Counted from the stretch's first letter, positions 1 to 9,883 are shown. The stretch is DNA of 64,000 nt from Roseiconus nitratireducens (GCF_008629675.1 NZ_VWOX01000005.1:249001-313000); one strand, 5' to 3'. Notes: a model not told the origin generated them from the sequence alone. Made by a program: numbers and translations.

Positions 1-2020
1 CCTCGATCGTCAACGTCACCGTTTGCCCCGATTCGATCGTGTCCAGGTTCCAACGCCCCGTTGAAACGTCGTAGCTGCCAGCCGTCACGGCGCCATGGTT
101 CGCCGTCGCATTCAGACCGGACGGCAGCGAATTGATCAAGGACACCGACGTCGCACGACTCGGCCCCGCATTGAAGACGGTTGTCTGAAAGGTGATCGTG
201 TCACCGACTTTCGGATCCGAGGCGCTGATCAATTGCGTTTCCGAAACCAAATCGGAAACGTCATCATCCTGGATCGTCACCACGCCCACCGCCGACGTGT
301 CGATCGTCGGATCGCTGGCCGTTCTCAATGCGATTTGGAACTGTTCTGCCGATTCGCCCTGCAGATCGTCCAGAATCGGGACACTGATGGATTGAACCTC
401 GCCGGTGAATCCGTTGAAGTTCACCGCGATGTCGGTTGCCGTGTAGTCCGTTCCGGCGGACGCCGTCAAATCTTGTGTGAACACACCAACGGTGAACGGT
501 GATGGCGTCGCCGAGTCCAGCGTCAAATCAACCGACGCATTCCCGTCGGATTCATTGACGGTCACGTCGCTGATCCGAATGGTCGGGGGAATGACACGGA
601 TGACTTCGAAGGCGCCCACGTCCGACAGGGCACTGCCATCAGCGTCCCCATCTTGTGGACGCGGGATGCCGCGGGCGTCAACTGCGACCGGACTGATGCC
701 TGCGGCCACGGCATCGATCGCCAAGCTTCCCGGAAGCAGGGGCAGCGTCTGAACCGGTCCCCCGTAGCCTCCCAAAACTCCCAGCCTCGGATCCGTATTG
801 ACCTGGTCGCCCGCCTGATCGAATCCCATGGAGTTCCCGCTGTCCAGATTGAATCCTTGCGACACGATTGCACCGCTGGACAATAGGGCATTGCCGCCGG
901 AAAAGATGCTGGACTGAACTTGGATCGGACCGCCGGCGGCCGCGAGGTTGCTGCCCGCGACGGCCACGTTGTCGGCGAACGTCGAGGCGAGGATCGAAGG
1001 CAAAACCGGCGGGTCAAGGCTGGAGAAGAACAAACCGCCACCGTTGCCAGCGGACTGGTTCTCCGTGACCGTGACATTGGTCATTGAGAAACTGCCACGA
1101 TTGACCAACAGCGCGCCTCCGTTGCCTCCGCTCTGATTGCGGTAAAAGCTTGACGCAGACGCACTGAGTGTTGCGATGCCGGTAGTGCCCAGGAGGGAAA
1201 TGGCTCCTCCGGACCCCACCGCCGTGTTGTCGGACATGTTGACGGCATCCAGCACCAAGTTGACGGAGTTGTTGACGTGCACCGCGCCACCGTCACCGGT
1301 CGTTCCGTTGGGATCCCCTGCCTGGTTGGACTCCAGCTGGCTGTTGCGGATGGTGACCGTCGCTCCTGCGCCCAGTGCCGAAATCGCACCGCCGTTTCCC
1401 GACGCGTTGTTCCCGATCAACCGCGAATCCGAAACGTCCAAATCCCCAAACGCCAGGATCGCACCGCCATCGGTCACCTGGACATCCAGCCGGTCGGCGG
1501 AATGATTCTGCAACACGACATTTTGCAGCACCAACTGCGTCGCGACGCTGCTACGCACGCCACCGCCCCCCGCGCCATCACTGGCGACGCCATTCTGAAG
1601 GCTCAGGTTTTCCAGCAGGAAGGTGTAGGTCGGGCCGCTCGCAACCAGGTCAAGCACTCGACTTTGCCGCTGCGCGTCGATGATGACCTCCACCGCAGAA
1701 TTTCCCTGTCCGACCAGCGAAAGGTCTTCGGCATTCCGTACGACCAGCGGCCCCAGCTGTGGATCCAGCAAGTACGTTCCTGCCGGGATTTCCACGCGGT
1801 CCGCTCCGGGATTCGTTGCAGCCGTTTCAATCGCCGACCGCAGGGAGCAATCCAGGACGGGTGCCGGAGGATCCGCCGCGCACGCACCTCCCGAGAAGTC
1901 GTCAGTGGTTCCGACCACGTAGGTCGCCAAGACACGTCGCGATTCCAATGCTTCGGCGCGCAACCGGCGCGGCAACTTGCGGGCGTTACGCCGCTTGCGA
2001 TTTGGCATCAGGGGGCGCAT
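1..2020 (-). CDS. Surface protein with beta-helix, choice-of-anchor Q, Calx-beta and DUF11 domains (3' end outside window)
   Basis: The reading frame stays open from an ATG at 2020 (alternative in-frame ATG at 2008) to the left edge, so the C-terminus is missing. The N-terminus is short and very basic and ends in LESRRVLA (about residues 25-32), the LExRxLLA-type motif found at the start of many planctomycete exported proteins. Next comes a Gly/Asn-rich region with repeated NGGAI/GNGG turns, typical of a right-handed parallel beta-helix, then DGDADGSALSDVGAFE, the hallmark of a choice-of-anchor Q segment. A Calx-beta-like repeat follows (SVDLTLDSAT... TDYTATD... VTIQDDD) and then the start of a DUF11 repeat (VGDTITFQTTVFNAGPS). 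The role is probably a secreted or cell-surface adhesin-like protein; no enzymatic motif is visible. The downstream part may hold more repeats or an anchor. Confidence 0.85.
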   Translation of the reverse strand, partial: MRPLMPNRKRRNARKLPRRLRAEALESRRVLATYVVGTTDDFSGGACAADPPAPVLDCSLRSAIETAATNPGADRVEIPAGTYLLDPQLGPLVVRNAEDLSLVGQGNSAVEVIIDAQRQSRVLDLVASGPTYTFLLENLSLQNGVASDGAGGGGVRSSVATQLVLQNVVLQNHSADRLDVQVTDGGAILAFGDLDVSDSRLIGNNASGNGGAISALGAGATVTIRNSQLESNQAGDPNGTTGDGGAVHVNNSVNLVLDAVNMSDNTAVGSGGAISLLGTTGIATLSASASSFYRNQSGGNGGALLVNRGSFSMTNVTVTENQSAGNGGGLFFSSLDPPVLPSILASTFADNVAVAGSNLAAAGGPIQVQSSIFSGGNALLSSGAIVSQGFNLDSGNSMGFDQAGDQVNTDPRLGVLGGYGGPVQTLPLLPGSLAIDAVAAGISPVAVDARGIPRPQDGDADGSALSDVGAFEVIRVIPPTIRISDVTVNESDGNASVDLTLDSATPSPFTVGVFTQDLTASAGTDYTATDIAVNFNGFTGEVQSISVPILDDLQGESAEQFQIALRTASDPTIDTSAVGVVTIQDDDVSDLVSETQLISASDPKVGDTITFQTTVFNAGPSRATSVSLINSLPSGLNATANHGAVTAGSYDVSTGRWNLDTIESGQTVTLTIE

Positions 2021-2266
2021 CGGATGCTCCGGCGACTCGTTAGGCTACTTGCGGGTCTTCGTTTGATTCTGCGATCCTAGCTGGACAGCGTCGATCTGCG
2101 GTATCGTGGAAATTGCGGCACTGCCACCGTTTGGCGACCGAAAGCTACATTAGTCCGCAATTGCTCGAATTTCAGCTTCAAACCGGCGCTGTCCAGCCAG
2201 TTACCGCTGAGGGTGAGACGCAACGCTTCGTCGATCTTTGCCCTCCATTGCCTCAGGTCAGCCTCG

Positions 2267-4144
2267 ATGCGAAACGTCAATGTTACCGTCCGATCCGGCG
2301 GGACCGTCGAAGAATTTCACGGTGTTCCATTGCCGCTGGAACTCGGCCGCCAGCGGCAGGACGATCTGGACTGGATGCGGCTTCAGAATCTGGGCAGCCA
2401 CCACCGCATCGCGATCGCCCCGCTGCGTTCGATCGCCGTTCCCCGTGAAGCGGTTCGAATCGAAGAGGACGCCGATGGCTTGCGGCTGATCAACATCCAC
2501 GGCCGATCCAGTTTCTTCCTCCGGCCCGATTCCCACGAAGTCAAACCGGGCCAGCAGATCACGGGCCGTGCGGCTTCATCGATCTCGCTGGCCGAGGACA
2601 TCATTGTCGATCTGGAATCGACCGAAGCCGGGGAGACTTCCGGTGCGGATCAAGCCCTCCGGACGCTGGAGGGAAGTCAGCAGTTCGTCCCCGAAACCCA
2701 GGAGGGCGGCCGTTTGGCCGATCTGCTGGACGGCCAATCCGAAGCGACGCGAATCCAGGGTGCGGTCAGCCTGGTTCGCCAGGCGCTGAATGTCGTCCAG
2801 AAATCCGCCGGCTCCGATGAATACTTTCAGGCGGCGGTCCGCAGTGCCGCGACGATGATCGAATTGGACCGCGCCTTCGTGCTGCTGTATCACGACGGCC
2901 AATGGCGTGTCCGGGCGATGTACTCCTACGAAACCGACATGACGGTCGATACGTCGGAAGATTCGGCGGCCGATACGATGCCCCGCGGCAGCGGACTGCT
3001 CCGCCGACGGGTACTGAACACCAAGAAAACGGTGATCTACGAACCCAGCACCTACATGCACTCGACCGGATCTTCGATGATGGCGCTCGACCGTGCCGTG
3101 GCGGCACCGATGCTGGATGAATCCGGCGACGTCATGGGCGTGCTGTACGGCGATCGTCGCTTCGATTCGACACGCAGCAACAAACCGATCGGTGAATTGG
3201 AAGCGACCCTGTTGGAAGTCATCGCCGGGGCCGTCGCCACGGGCCTGGCACGTCAACGCGAGGAATCGCTGCGGGCCTCCATGGGCCAGTTCTTTTCGCC
3301 ATCGGTGACCGAACGTTTGCAAGGCGATGACAACTTGCTTGCCGGACGCGACGCGGAAGTCACCGTGCTGTTTTGCGACATCCGCGGGTTCAGCACCATC
3401 GCCGAACGCGTCGGAGCCGAACGGACCATCGAATGGATTAACGATGTGCTGACCGAATTGAGTCAATGCGTGCTGGAAACCGACGGCGTGCTGGTCGACT
3501 ACATCGGAGACGAGTTGATGGCCATGTGGGGTGCACCGGCCGAGCAACCCGACCATGCCCTGCGGGCTTGCCGAGCCGCGAGAAAAATGCTGGGCAAACG
3601 CGAGACATTGAAAGACCGTTGGCACGAAATCACACCCGACCGCTTCGGATTTGGCATCGGAATCAATACTGGCGTCGCCCGCGTCGGCAACACCGGTTCC
3701 AAGGTGAAGTTTAAGTACGGGCCGCTTGGCAACGTCGTCAACGTTGCCAGCCGGATCCAGGGTATGACCAAACGGTTCGGCGTTTCGGCAATCGTCAGCG
3801 GGGCTACCGAGCGTGCCGCAGCGGCGGCGGCCTCCGATGCCGACTCGGAGATCGGGTTTCGGCGGCTTGCCGATGTTCGCCCATTCGGCGTGCAAGAGAT
3901 CGTCACGGTGTTTGAAATCGGTGACGGCCGCGATGCCGACTGGCAGTCCGTCCGTGAAGCGTACGAATCGGCGCTGACGCACTTCCACCACAGCGATCTG
4001 ACCGGAGCAGCACGTGAACTGGCATCCCTGGTGCATTCACATCCTCAGGACGCCCCCAGCGTGCAATTGCTGGGCCGCGTCGTCGACGCATTGACCCATC
4101 GCGACGAAAACATTGATCCGGTGGTCCGCTTCGACACCAAATAA
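2267..4144 (+). CDS. Class III adenylate/guanylate cyclase with FHA-like and GAF domains
   Basis: 625 residues from ATG 2267; an upstream in-frame start at 2213 would add 18 unconvincing residues. Residues 1-115 resemble a degenerate FHA sandwich. Residues about 165-330 form a GAF domain, ending in a helical linker with the QFFSPSVTERL motif that precedes cyclase domains. Residues about 362-550 are the catalytic domain: metal aspartates D371 (FCDIRGFS) and D415 (GDELMAMWG), and the transition-state pair N492/R496 (GNVVNVASR). The adenine-selecting Asp of typical adenylate cyclases is a Gly here (KYGPLGN), so cAMP versus cGMP cannot be decided from sequence. A roughly 60-residue helical tail follows. 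The gene converges, 35 bp apart, on a gene whose product has two cyclic-nucleotide-binding domains, which suggests that this cyclase makes the ligand for its neighbour. Confidence 0.93.
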   Translation: MRNVNVTVRSGGTVEEFHGVPLPLELGRQRQDDLDWMRLQNLGSHHRIAIAPLRSIAVPREAVRIEEDADGLRLINIHGRSSFFLRPDSHEVKPGQQITGRAASSISLAEDIIVDLESTEAGETSGADQALRTLEGSQQFVPETQEGGRLADLLDGQSEATRIQGAVSLVRQALNVVQKSAGSDEYFQAAVRSAATMIELDRAFVLLYHDGQWRVRAMYSYETDMTVDTSEDSAADTMPRGSGLLRRRVLNTKKTVIYEPSTYMHSTGSSMMALDRAVAAPMLDESGDVMGVLYGDRRFDSTRSNKPIGELEATLLEVIAGAVATGLARQREESLRASMGQFFSPSVTERLQGDDNLLAGRDAEVTVLFCDIRGFSTIAERVGAERTIEWINDVLTELSQCVLETDGVLVDYIGDELMAMWGAPAEQPDHALRACRAARKMLGKRETLKDRWHEITPDRFGFGIGINTGVARVGNTGSKVKFKYGPLGNVVNVASRIQGMTKRFGVSAIVSGATERAAAAAASDADSEIGFRRLADVRPFGVQEIVTVFEIGDGRDADWQSVREAYESALTHFHHSDLTGAARELASLVHSHPQDAPSVQLLGRVVDALTHRDENIDPVVRFDTK

Positions 4145-4179
4145 TCGGCGTTGGAAAATCACCAGCACGCAGCGTGGCG

Positions 4180-6684
4180 TCACTGTGTTTGCGTTCGACG
4201 CAGAAGCTCTTCGCCGGTCATCCGAAAAGCAGCGTCGTGTGGGCAGGCATAGACGCAACTGGGTTTCCCGTCGATGCTTTTGCACAAGTCACACGTCGTC
4301 GCTCGTTGCTGGACCACGGGCAGTTTTCGCCCATCAATCTCCTGGTAGACCGTGCGCAGTTTTCCTTTGGCGTCCACTTCCTGTTTGGGGAATCCGTGCA
4401 TGTTGATGTTGCCGTACGGACAATTGTCCGAGCACAGCCCGCAACCGATGCAGTAGTCTTCAATCTCGATTTCCAACGAATCGCCGTTGCGATGAATGGC
4501 ATCCACCGGACAGCCGACCAGACAGTAGGGGTCCAGACAGGAGCGACAACTGCTCGCCACCAGGTACTTATCGAACCGCAACCCTTCGCGGACCAATCTT
4601 GTGACCCCCTGGTGCGTGTCTGCGCACGCTTTGGTGCATTCGTCACAACGGGTGCAGCGTTCCAAGTCCAAAACAAGCAGGCTTTGCGCCAAGTACAACC
4701 CTTGGTCCAGGAAGTCATCGGACTTGAGTGATTGCAATCGGTGACGATCGGCGGCGTCGCGCCGCAGGATCTCCTTTGCCTCCCTGATCAACGGATCGCG
4801 CAATTCGGGAAACCGTTCCAACAATTCCCGAAAGTCGTCGCCATCGATTCGGATCAGTTCCACGTGATCGAGTGCGGCACAGGTGGCGGTGCGCGTCCCC
4901 GCGCGAAGATCTTCGAACTCTTCTGACCAACGATCCCCGAGAGTGCTGAGCAAACCGATTTCGCCAAATCCGTTTCCGGGCCCCAGGTAATTCAGCACGC
5001 GTTGGGCAAGGCCATCTTCCTGGCTGATCTTCACGAAGCCCAAGCGGATCACGTAATAATGATCCGCCAAATCGCCTTGTCGAAAAATCGTTTGCCCGGG
5101 GTCGACGGAGACCAAATCGGCTTTGTCGCGAAGAAACGAGGCCGCTTTCAATTTGTCCTCGTCGCTCAACGATCGAAAGATGGGCAACCCGCTCAGTTGT
5201 CCGCGGAGCGATCGTTCCCGGTAAACGCGATCCAGGATTTGTCGGCTGACGGAATTGCGCTGCAACATGTACAGCACATTGCGTTTGATCTCCAGGACCT
5301 CGCCGGGTCGCGTGGCAACCACGGTCGCGCTGCGGGGATAGCGATTCATGCACGTCATTTCACCCAGGATCACGTCATCCTGATTTCGAATGATCCGTTC
5401 ATTTTCACCCAACGCCGCTGCGCCAACATCGGCCAGTTTCGCCTTCCCACCGACTTTCTCAGCGACCGTCTTCAATCCGCCCAGCCAGCCGAAAAACCCT
5501 CCGGCGGGTCGATTGCGCACCGCTCCCCGCGTTCCCGACAAAAAAACTTCGAATTCGCCGTCCATGATCACAAAGGCCGTCGATCCGTAATCGCCTTCTC
5601 TGCAAAGCACATCGCCAGCTTCCAGCCGACGACGGACAACCGCAGCACCATTGAACTGCAAGAATTTGTACGGGATGCCGGAGAACAACGGGTAACCAAT
5701 CAGCTCGTCCGCCGTCACGATGTCGCCGTCTTGACCGTCTTTTCGCAGCTCGTCGCGCAATCTCGCGATTTGCGTCTCGATAAACGTCGGTTTGAACTCC
5801 AGAGCGCCCGTCGGGCAACTGACCGCACATTCGCCACAGGAAACACAGCTGCTGTGGCCCATCGGATCATCAAGGTCGAAAGCAATTCGCGTCTGATAGC
5901 CTTTCCCGCTCCGCCCGATCACTTCGTTGTGCTTGACCCAATTGCACCCCCGCTGACAGCGACCGCACAGGATACATTGCTCGTGATCGACAGAAATCAT
6001 CTTGCTGCTGTCGTCGCAGCCGCGGTGCGCGTTGGATGCCCAGAATCGAGACTGGTCGATCCCTAATCGATGGGCGACGGCCGACAATTCGTTGCCGGGC
6101 GCGACCTCACCGTCGGCGGGAAGATGATCGGCCATCAATAATTCGACGACGATGGAGGTCGCCGCACGCACGCGAGCGGCCGCTTGTCGATCCGGGCTGT
6201 CGATCGTGTGCACGATCATCCCTTCGCTGACCCTCTGCACGCAGGAAGGGACCAATCGACTGCGTCGCCCCCGCGGCGTCTCCTCGGTTGCCTCCACCAA
6301 ACAGACACGGCACACACCGATCGGAGGCAGATGTTCCTTGTGGCAAAGCGTCGGAATCGGATTTGGATCACCGGGACGCTTGACGAATGCCCGGCTGGCG
6401 GCGTCGAAAATGGTTGTCAAGCGGGGCACCGGCGCCCCGTCCGGGTCGTTGATGACGTTGCCCTGGCTGTCCCGCGTCGGAACCGCCTTTCTGACCGTCA
6501 ACGTTTCTCCGTTGATCGTCAGCGACAAACTTTCATCCAATTCCCGGGCCGTCGCCTTCTCCACGCGGATCAGTTGGCCATCGACGTCTCGGGCAAACAA
6601 CCCCTCGTCATCTGGAAGTACCTCTTCGGCCAGGGCACCCAGGTCAAACATTGGTCGGTCATTCGGTACGGCGTCCGAGCTCAT
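4180..6684 (-). CDS. Iron-sulfur electron-transfer protein with two cyclic-nucleotide-binding domains (HoxU/NuoG-N + cNMP x2 + DmsB/HybA-like)
   Basis: 834 residues from ATG 6684, whose ATGA overlaps the stop of the upstream NuoEF gene. Domain order: a [2Fe-2S] ferredoxin (C114, C125, C128, C148) as in NuoG/HoxU; two [4Fe-4S] motifs (C237-C240-C243-C247 and C280-C283-C286-C290); cNMP-binding domain 1 (about 332-480, ending GEM...RSATV); cNMP-binding domain 2 (about 500-640, with GFGEIGLLS and TRTATC, the phosphate-cassette pattern with its Arg); and a DmsB/HybA-like ferredoxin with about four more clusters (C677-C687, C713-C725, C745-C755, C798-C814). No signal peptide is visible, so it should be cytoplasmic. 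With NuoEF it would make an NADH-oxidising diaphorase feeding a long Fe-S wire. The cNMP domains imply allosteric gating of electron flow by the neighbouring cyclase, which is inference. I know no named family with this exact order. Confidence 0.9.
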   Translation of the reverse strand: MSSDAVPNDRPMFDLGALAEEVLPDDEGLFARDVDGQLIRVEKATARELDESLSLTINGETLTVRKAVPTRDSQGNVINDPDGAPVPRLTTIFDAASRAFVKRPGDPNPIPTLCHKEHLPPIGVCRVCLVEATEETPRGRRSRLVPSCVQRVSEGMIVHTIDSPDRQAAARVRAATSIVVELLMADHLPADGEVAPGNELSAVAHRLGIDQSRFWASNAHRGCDDSSKMISVDHEQCILCGRCQRGCNWVKHNEVIGRSGKGYQTRIAFDLDDPMGHSSCVSCGECAVSCPTGALEFKPTFIETQIARLRDELRKDGQDGDIVTADELIGYPLFSGIPYKFLQFNGAAVVRRRLEAGDVLCREGDYGSTAFVIMDGEFEVFLSGTRGAVRNRPAGGFFGWLGGLKTVAEKVGGKAKLADVGAAALGENERIIRNQDDVILGEMTCMNRYPRSATVVATRPGEVLEIKRNVLYMLQRNSVSRQILDRVYRERSLRGQLSGLPIFRSLSDEDKLKAASFLRDKADLVSVDPGQTIFRQGDLADHYYVIRLGFVKISQEDGLAQRVLNYLGPGNGFGEIGLLSTLGDRWSEEFEDLRAGTRTATCAALDHVELIRIDGDDFRELLERFPELRDPLIREAKEILRRDAADRHRLQSLKSDDFLDQGLYLAQSLLVLDLERCTRCDECTKACADTHQGVTRLVREGLRFDKYLVASSCRSCLDPYCLVGCPVDAIHRNGDSLEIEIEDYCIGCGLCSDNCPYGNINMHGFPKQEVDAKGKLRTVYQEIDGRKLPVVQQRATTCDLCKSIDGKPSCVYACPHDAAFRMTGEELLRRTQTQ

Positions 6685-8507
6685 TGTTCTGCCTCCCTTG
6701 AATCGTTGCGGCAAGCCTGACGCGCTAACTCGGGAAACGACTTCAGGATGCTTTGCATCGGGGCCGCCGCCACCTGTCCCAACCCACAAATACTGGTCGC
6801 CGTCATCACGTCGCCCAATTGGGTCGCCGTCGGCTGAAACGATTGCAGCTGTTCCTCCGACACGCGTCCGGCCAACAACGCCTCGCCCATCTCGGTGATT
6901 TTCTGTGAACCGATGCGGCAAGGAACGCACTTCCCGCACGACTCGTTTCGATAAAAACGACTGTTCGCCACGGCCTCCGCCAGGACGTCGCAGCCGGTTC
7001 CATAGACCACGATCCCGGCGCCCAGCATGAAGCCGATCGCCCGGGCGAGGTTGATATCCAGCGGCAAATCCCGCACATCCATGTCGCTCAGTTCCTCCGA
7101 CAAAGCCGATTCGACAAACCGTCGGTTCAATTGGCTGATCGGAACACGTGGCGAAAGCAGACCGCCGGACGGACCGCTGAGTGCCACTGCGGCGATCTGT
7201 TTGCCGTCCTTCATTCCGCCGCAGTGAACATCGATCAATTCGCCTAGCGTCGTGCCATTCTCCACTTCGTAAACGCCCGGCCTGGCAACGTCCCCGCTGA
7301 CAGAGAACAGACGTTTGCCCTTCACCAGCCGCCCGGCCGTCCCCGCAAGCGGTCCGGACTTCAAACCTCGACCCGCGAACCATTCCCCGCCGTCTCGCAA
7401 GATGGCCGGGACCCAGGCAAACGTTTCCACGTTCGAAAGCAACGTCGGCTGTTGGTACAACCCGTTGGTTTGCAATTCGGGAGGCCGAATTCTCGGCTCG
7501 GCACGCTTACCTTCCATCGCTTCGATCAACGCGGTCTGTTCCCCACAGATGTAGCCTCCGGGGCTGGGAAAGACGTTCAGGTGAAAATCCCGTCCGCTGG
7601 CGAACAGGTTTCGACCGCACGCCCCCATTTCCGTCGCTCGTCGAATCTCCTTCTCGCAGCGTTCGATTTGCTCGGGATACTCGTGGCGGACATAAATCCA
7701 GCCTCGCTTCGCCCCCACCACCAATCCGGCCAGGATCACGCCCTCGATGGTCAAATGTGGAGCGGCCAACAGGATTTCGCGGTCCTTGAACGTGCCCGGT
7801 TCGCTTTCGTCGGCGTTGCAAACGATGAACTTTTCGCCGTGCGAACTGGTGGCGTCCAGCACGTCCCGCCACTTCTTGTACGCCCGACCACCCGCACCGC
7901 CCATTCCCAACAAATTGGCCTTCTCCAAAGCGGCCAGCACGACGTCGGGATCGGCCCCCTGTGCCAGGAATTGACGCACCGCATCATAGCGTCCGACTCC
8001 TCCGTAACAGTCCATCTCCCAACGGCCGACTTTCGGTTCGGCCAGATCCCAATCCAGGTCAGGCTGCGGATCCTCGTCTCGCAACACGCTCGTGATCGCA
8101 GCCTTCATTCGAGCCTCATCCCCGGCGGTGATCAACTGATCATTGATGGTCGCGGCGGGCGGACGGTCACAGCGTCCCAGGCAAGACACCCCTTCGACCT
8201 CGACCTCGGCGCCGTGTTCCTGTTGGCACCACGCCTTCATCCGCTCCGTCATCGATACCGAGCCATTCAGATGACATGCCATGTCGCGGCAGATCTTGAC
8301 ACAGGCTTTCGGCGGCGGCTCGGTACGGAAATGTGGATAGAAACTGACGACGGCCTGAATCCGATGCAACGGTTGATTGATCTCCGCTGCGACCGCCGCC
8401 ATGTCCGCGGACGTCAAGTAGCCACCCCGCGCATTCTGTCGCTCATGCAAAGCAGGAATGATCAACGATTCCGTTCGGAACCCGTCGGTGTTGTATGACT
8501 CGTTCAT
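6681..8507 (-). CDS. NADH dehydrogenase (quinone)-type diaphorase, NuoE-NuoF fusion
   Basis: 608 residues from ATG 8507 (ATGA overlap with the upstream cytochrome stop). The N-terminal third is NuoE/HoxE-like, with [2Fe-2S] ligands in ICRDMAC (Cx4C) and CLGRC (Cx3C). The rest is NuoF/HoxF-like: FMN/NADH-site motifs GMGGAGGRAYKKW and CNADESEPGTFKDRE, then GGYICGEQTALIEAMEGKR, and a [4Fe-4S] site ESCGKCVPCRIG with the distal cysteine in TSICGLGQ. It should oxidise NAD(P)H and pass electrons to the downstream Fe-S protein. No hydrogenase, formate dehydrogenase or Nuo membrane subunits lie nearby, so it is not part of an ordinary complex I or Hox operon. The partners here are c-type cytochromes and a cytochrome b, an unusual combination. 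Confidence 0.93.
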   Translation of the reverse strand: MNESYNTDGFRTESLIIPALHERQNARGGYLTSADMAAVAAEINQPLHRIQAVVSFYPHFRTEPPPKACVKICRDMACHLNGSVSMTERMKAWCQQEHGAEVEVEGVSCLGRCDRPPAATINDQLITAGDEARMKAAITSVLRDEDPQPDLDWDLAEPKVGRWEMDCYGGVGRYDAVRQFLAQGADPDVVLAALEKANLLGMGGAGGRAYKKWRDVLDATSSHGEKFIVCNADESEPGTFKDREILLAAPHLTIEGVILAGLVVGAKRGWIYVRHEYPEQIERCEKEIRRATEMGACGRNLFASGRDFHLNVFPSPGGYICGEQTALIEAMEGKRAEPRIRPPELQTNGLYQQPTLLSNVETFAWVPAILRDGGEWFAGRGLKSGPLAGTAGRLVKGKRLFSVSGDVARPGVYEVENGTTLGELIDVHCGGMKDGKQIAAVALSGPSGGLLSPRVPISQLNRRFVESALSEELSDMDVRDLPLDINLARAIGFMLGAGIVVYGTGCDVLAEAVANSRFYRNESCGKCVPCRIGSQKITEMGEALLAGRVSEEQLQSFQPTATQLGDVMTATSICGLGQVAAAPMQSILKSFPELARQACRNDSREAEQ

Positions 8508-9883
8508 TCCGCTTCCTGCTTCACGGGGAGTTGAGGTTGCAACTGTTGAAGTACCACGCGGCGAAAGGCCTGTGGTTGAAAATGAACCGGCGAATGCCAA
8601 ACATTTCGCTGTTCAGCCGGCCGGCCGTCGTCGTCCGCATTCGTGAAACGCAATGTTTTCTCAAGCGCCGTCATCGCGTCTTTCAATGCTTGGGCGGTTC
8701 GAGGATCAACGGTTCGTTCGAAATCGATGACCGCGGCCCTCAACAACAGGTAATCCGAAGCCGCGGAATGCCAGTCGGACGGAGCATGACGGGAAAGACG
8801 TCCCACCGTTTGTTGCAATGCCTCCGCCGGATCGGCGGTATCGCCCTCCAACCGTTCGGCATGTTCTCGGTACCGCCGCGCCAGCTGTGCACCGATCCGG
8901 GAGATTCGCTCGGGATCGGACTCCCGCGGTGAGAGCAGTTCCAAGGTTTCGCGACGGCCGCGAAGGTCGATTTGCCCTGCCGTGTACCAGGCGTTCCAGA
9001 TCGGCAATCCGTCACTGATCCCGTCCGGCGATGCCAGTGGTGATGAAGTCCGCAGAGTTTGATGGCAGGCGAAACAATCGTATTCGGTAAACTCCGGCCA
9101 GGGCAAAGATGCGTCCGCAAGGGAATCCTCCGCCCGTTCGGCCGCCAGTTCCGCTGCAGCGGCGAGGGTGATCGCCCGTGATACCTGCCGGGTCCGCAAC
9201 GCCGATTGCTCAAACCCCGCTTGATTCGGACGCGTCCGGTCCCAGTGTTCCGGCAGATTACGATCGTAGATCAGCAGGTCGAACCGAAGCGCCGGGTGCC
9301 CGGCCGCAATCAGATCATGATTGACGTCGCGAATCAAATCGTCGTCCCTTCGGGATCCGACGTGGCAGCGCACGCACGTCTCAGTCCGGCCGATCACCGA
9401 TTGGGTCTCGCGCATCCCGGCGTCTCGAGCCATCTCTGTTGACGCGTCAAACCCATCCCATTGATGCGGATGCAACCAATCCTTTGCCGGGCCGTGGCAG
9501 GCTTCACAAGAAACACCACCAGCCAGCATCGTTGCCGCGATCGGATCGCCACCAGAACAATCCGCCGAACTGGCCGTGGTGTGGCAGCTCAAGCAACGTT
9601 CTCGCAGAACCGCGTCATAACGGCGCGAAGGGTATTTGGCATCGGCATCCAACCGCCCCACGATGGACTGCGAAGCCGGCGTGGTCAGCACAAGTCCGGC
9701 GAGGGCGTGGGGATCATTCGCCAAGAATGTCGACAGGGAATGATTCCACTTTGGCCCCGCCCCGATCCGATTGCCGTGACACGTCGTCGTCGCGCACGTG
9801 ACATCTCCGATCAACGCCGACGACTGGCCAAGGCAAGCACCTGCGGTTCCCGCGACCAACCCAACGATCGCCAGCCATCTCAT
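8504..9883 (-). CDS. Exported pentahaem cytochrome c (c554-like)
   Basis: 459 residues from ATG 9883; ATGA overlaps at both ends tie it to its neighbours. A signal peptide (MRWLAIVGLVAGTAGACLGQ) is followed at once by an atypical haem site CATTTCH (Cx4CH, C30-H36), then four CxxCH sites: CLSCH, CEACH, CVRCH and CFACH. Spare histidines in NHDLIAAGHPALRF resemble the axial-ligand segment of cytochrome c554-type proteins. The C-terminal 150 residues are helical and haem-free. Presumably periplasmic, exchanging electrons with the decahaem protein encoded just upstream. Two other pentahaem proteins (12700-14556 and 14673-16490) share this plan, and the first of these also has a Cx4CH first site. 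The donor or acceptor substrate cannot be read from the sequence. Confidence 0.9.
   Translation of the reverse strand: MRWLAIVGLVAGTAGACLGQSSALIGDVTCATTTCHGNRIGAGPKWNHSLSTFLANDPHALAGLVLTTPASQSIVGRLDADAKYPSRRYDAVLRERCLSCHTTASSADCSGGDPIAATMLAGGVSCEACHGPAKDWLHPHQWDGFDASTEMARDAGMRETQSVIGRTETCVRCHVGSRRDDDLIRDVNHDLIAAGHPALRFDLLIYDRNLPEHWDRTRPNQAGFEQSALRTRQVSRAITLAAAAELAAERAEDSLADASLPWPEFTEYDCFACHQTLRTSSPLASPDGISDGLPIWNAWYTAGQIDLRGRRETLELLSPRESDPERISRIGAQLARRYREHAERLEGDTADPAEALQQTVGRLSRHAPSDWHSAASDYLLLRAAVIDFERTVDPRTAQALKDAMTALEKTLRFTNADDDGRPAEQRNVWHSPVHFQPQAFRRVVLQQLQPQLPVKQEAE

Noticed and set aside
7384..8500. Long plus-strand open frame opposite the NuoEF gene (7452-8498)
   Set aside because: Antisense shadow of a well-supported gene in GC-rich DNA; no family motif and the opposite strand has full NuoE/NuoF signatures.
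6681..8507. Bidirectional hydrogenase (Hox) or complex I operon
   Set aside because: Only the diaphorase part is present; no hydrogenase large/small subunit, no Nuo membrane subunits, and partners are c-type cytochromes.
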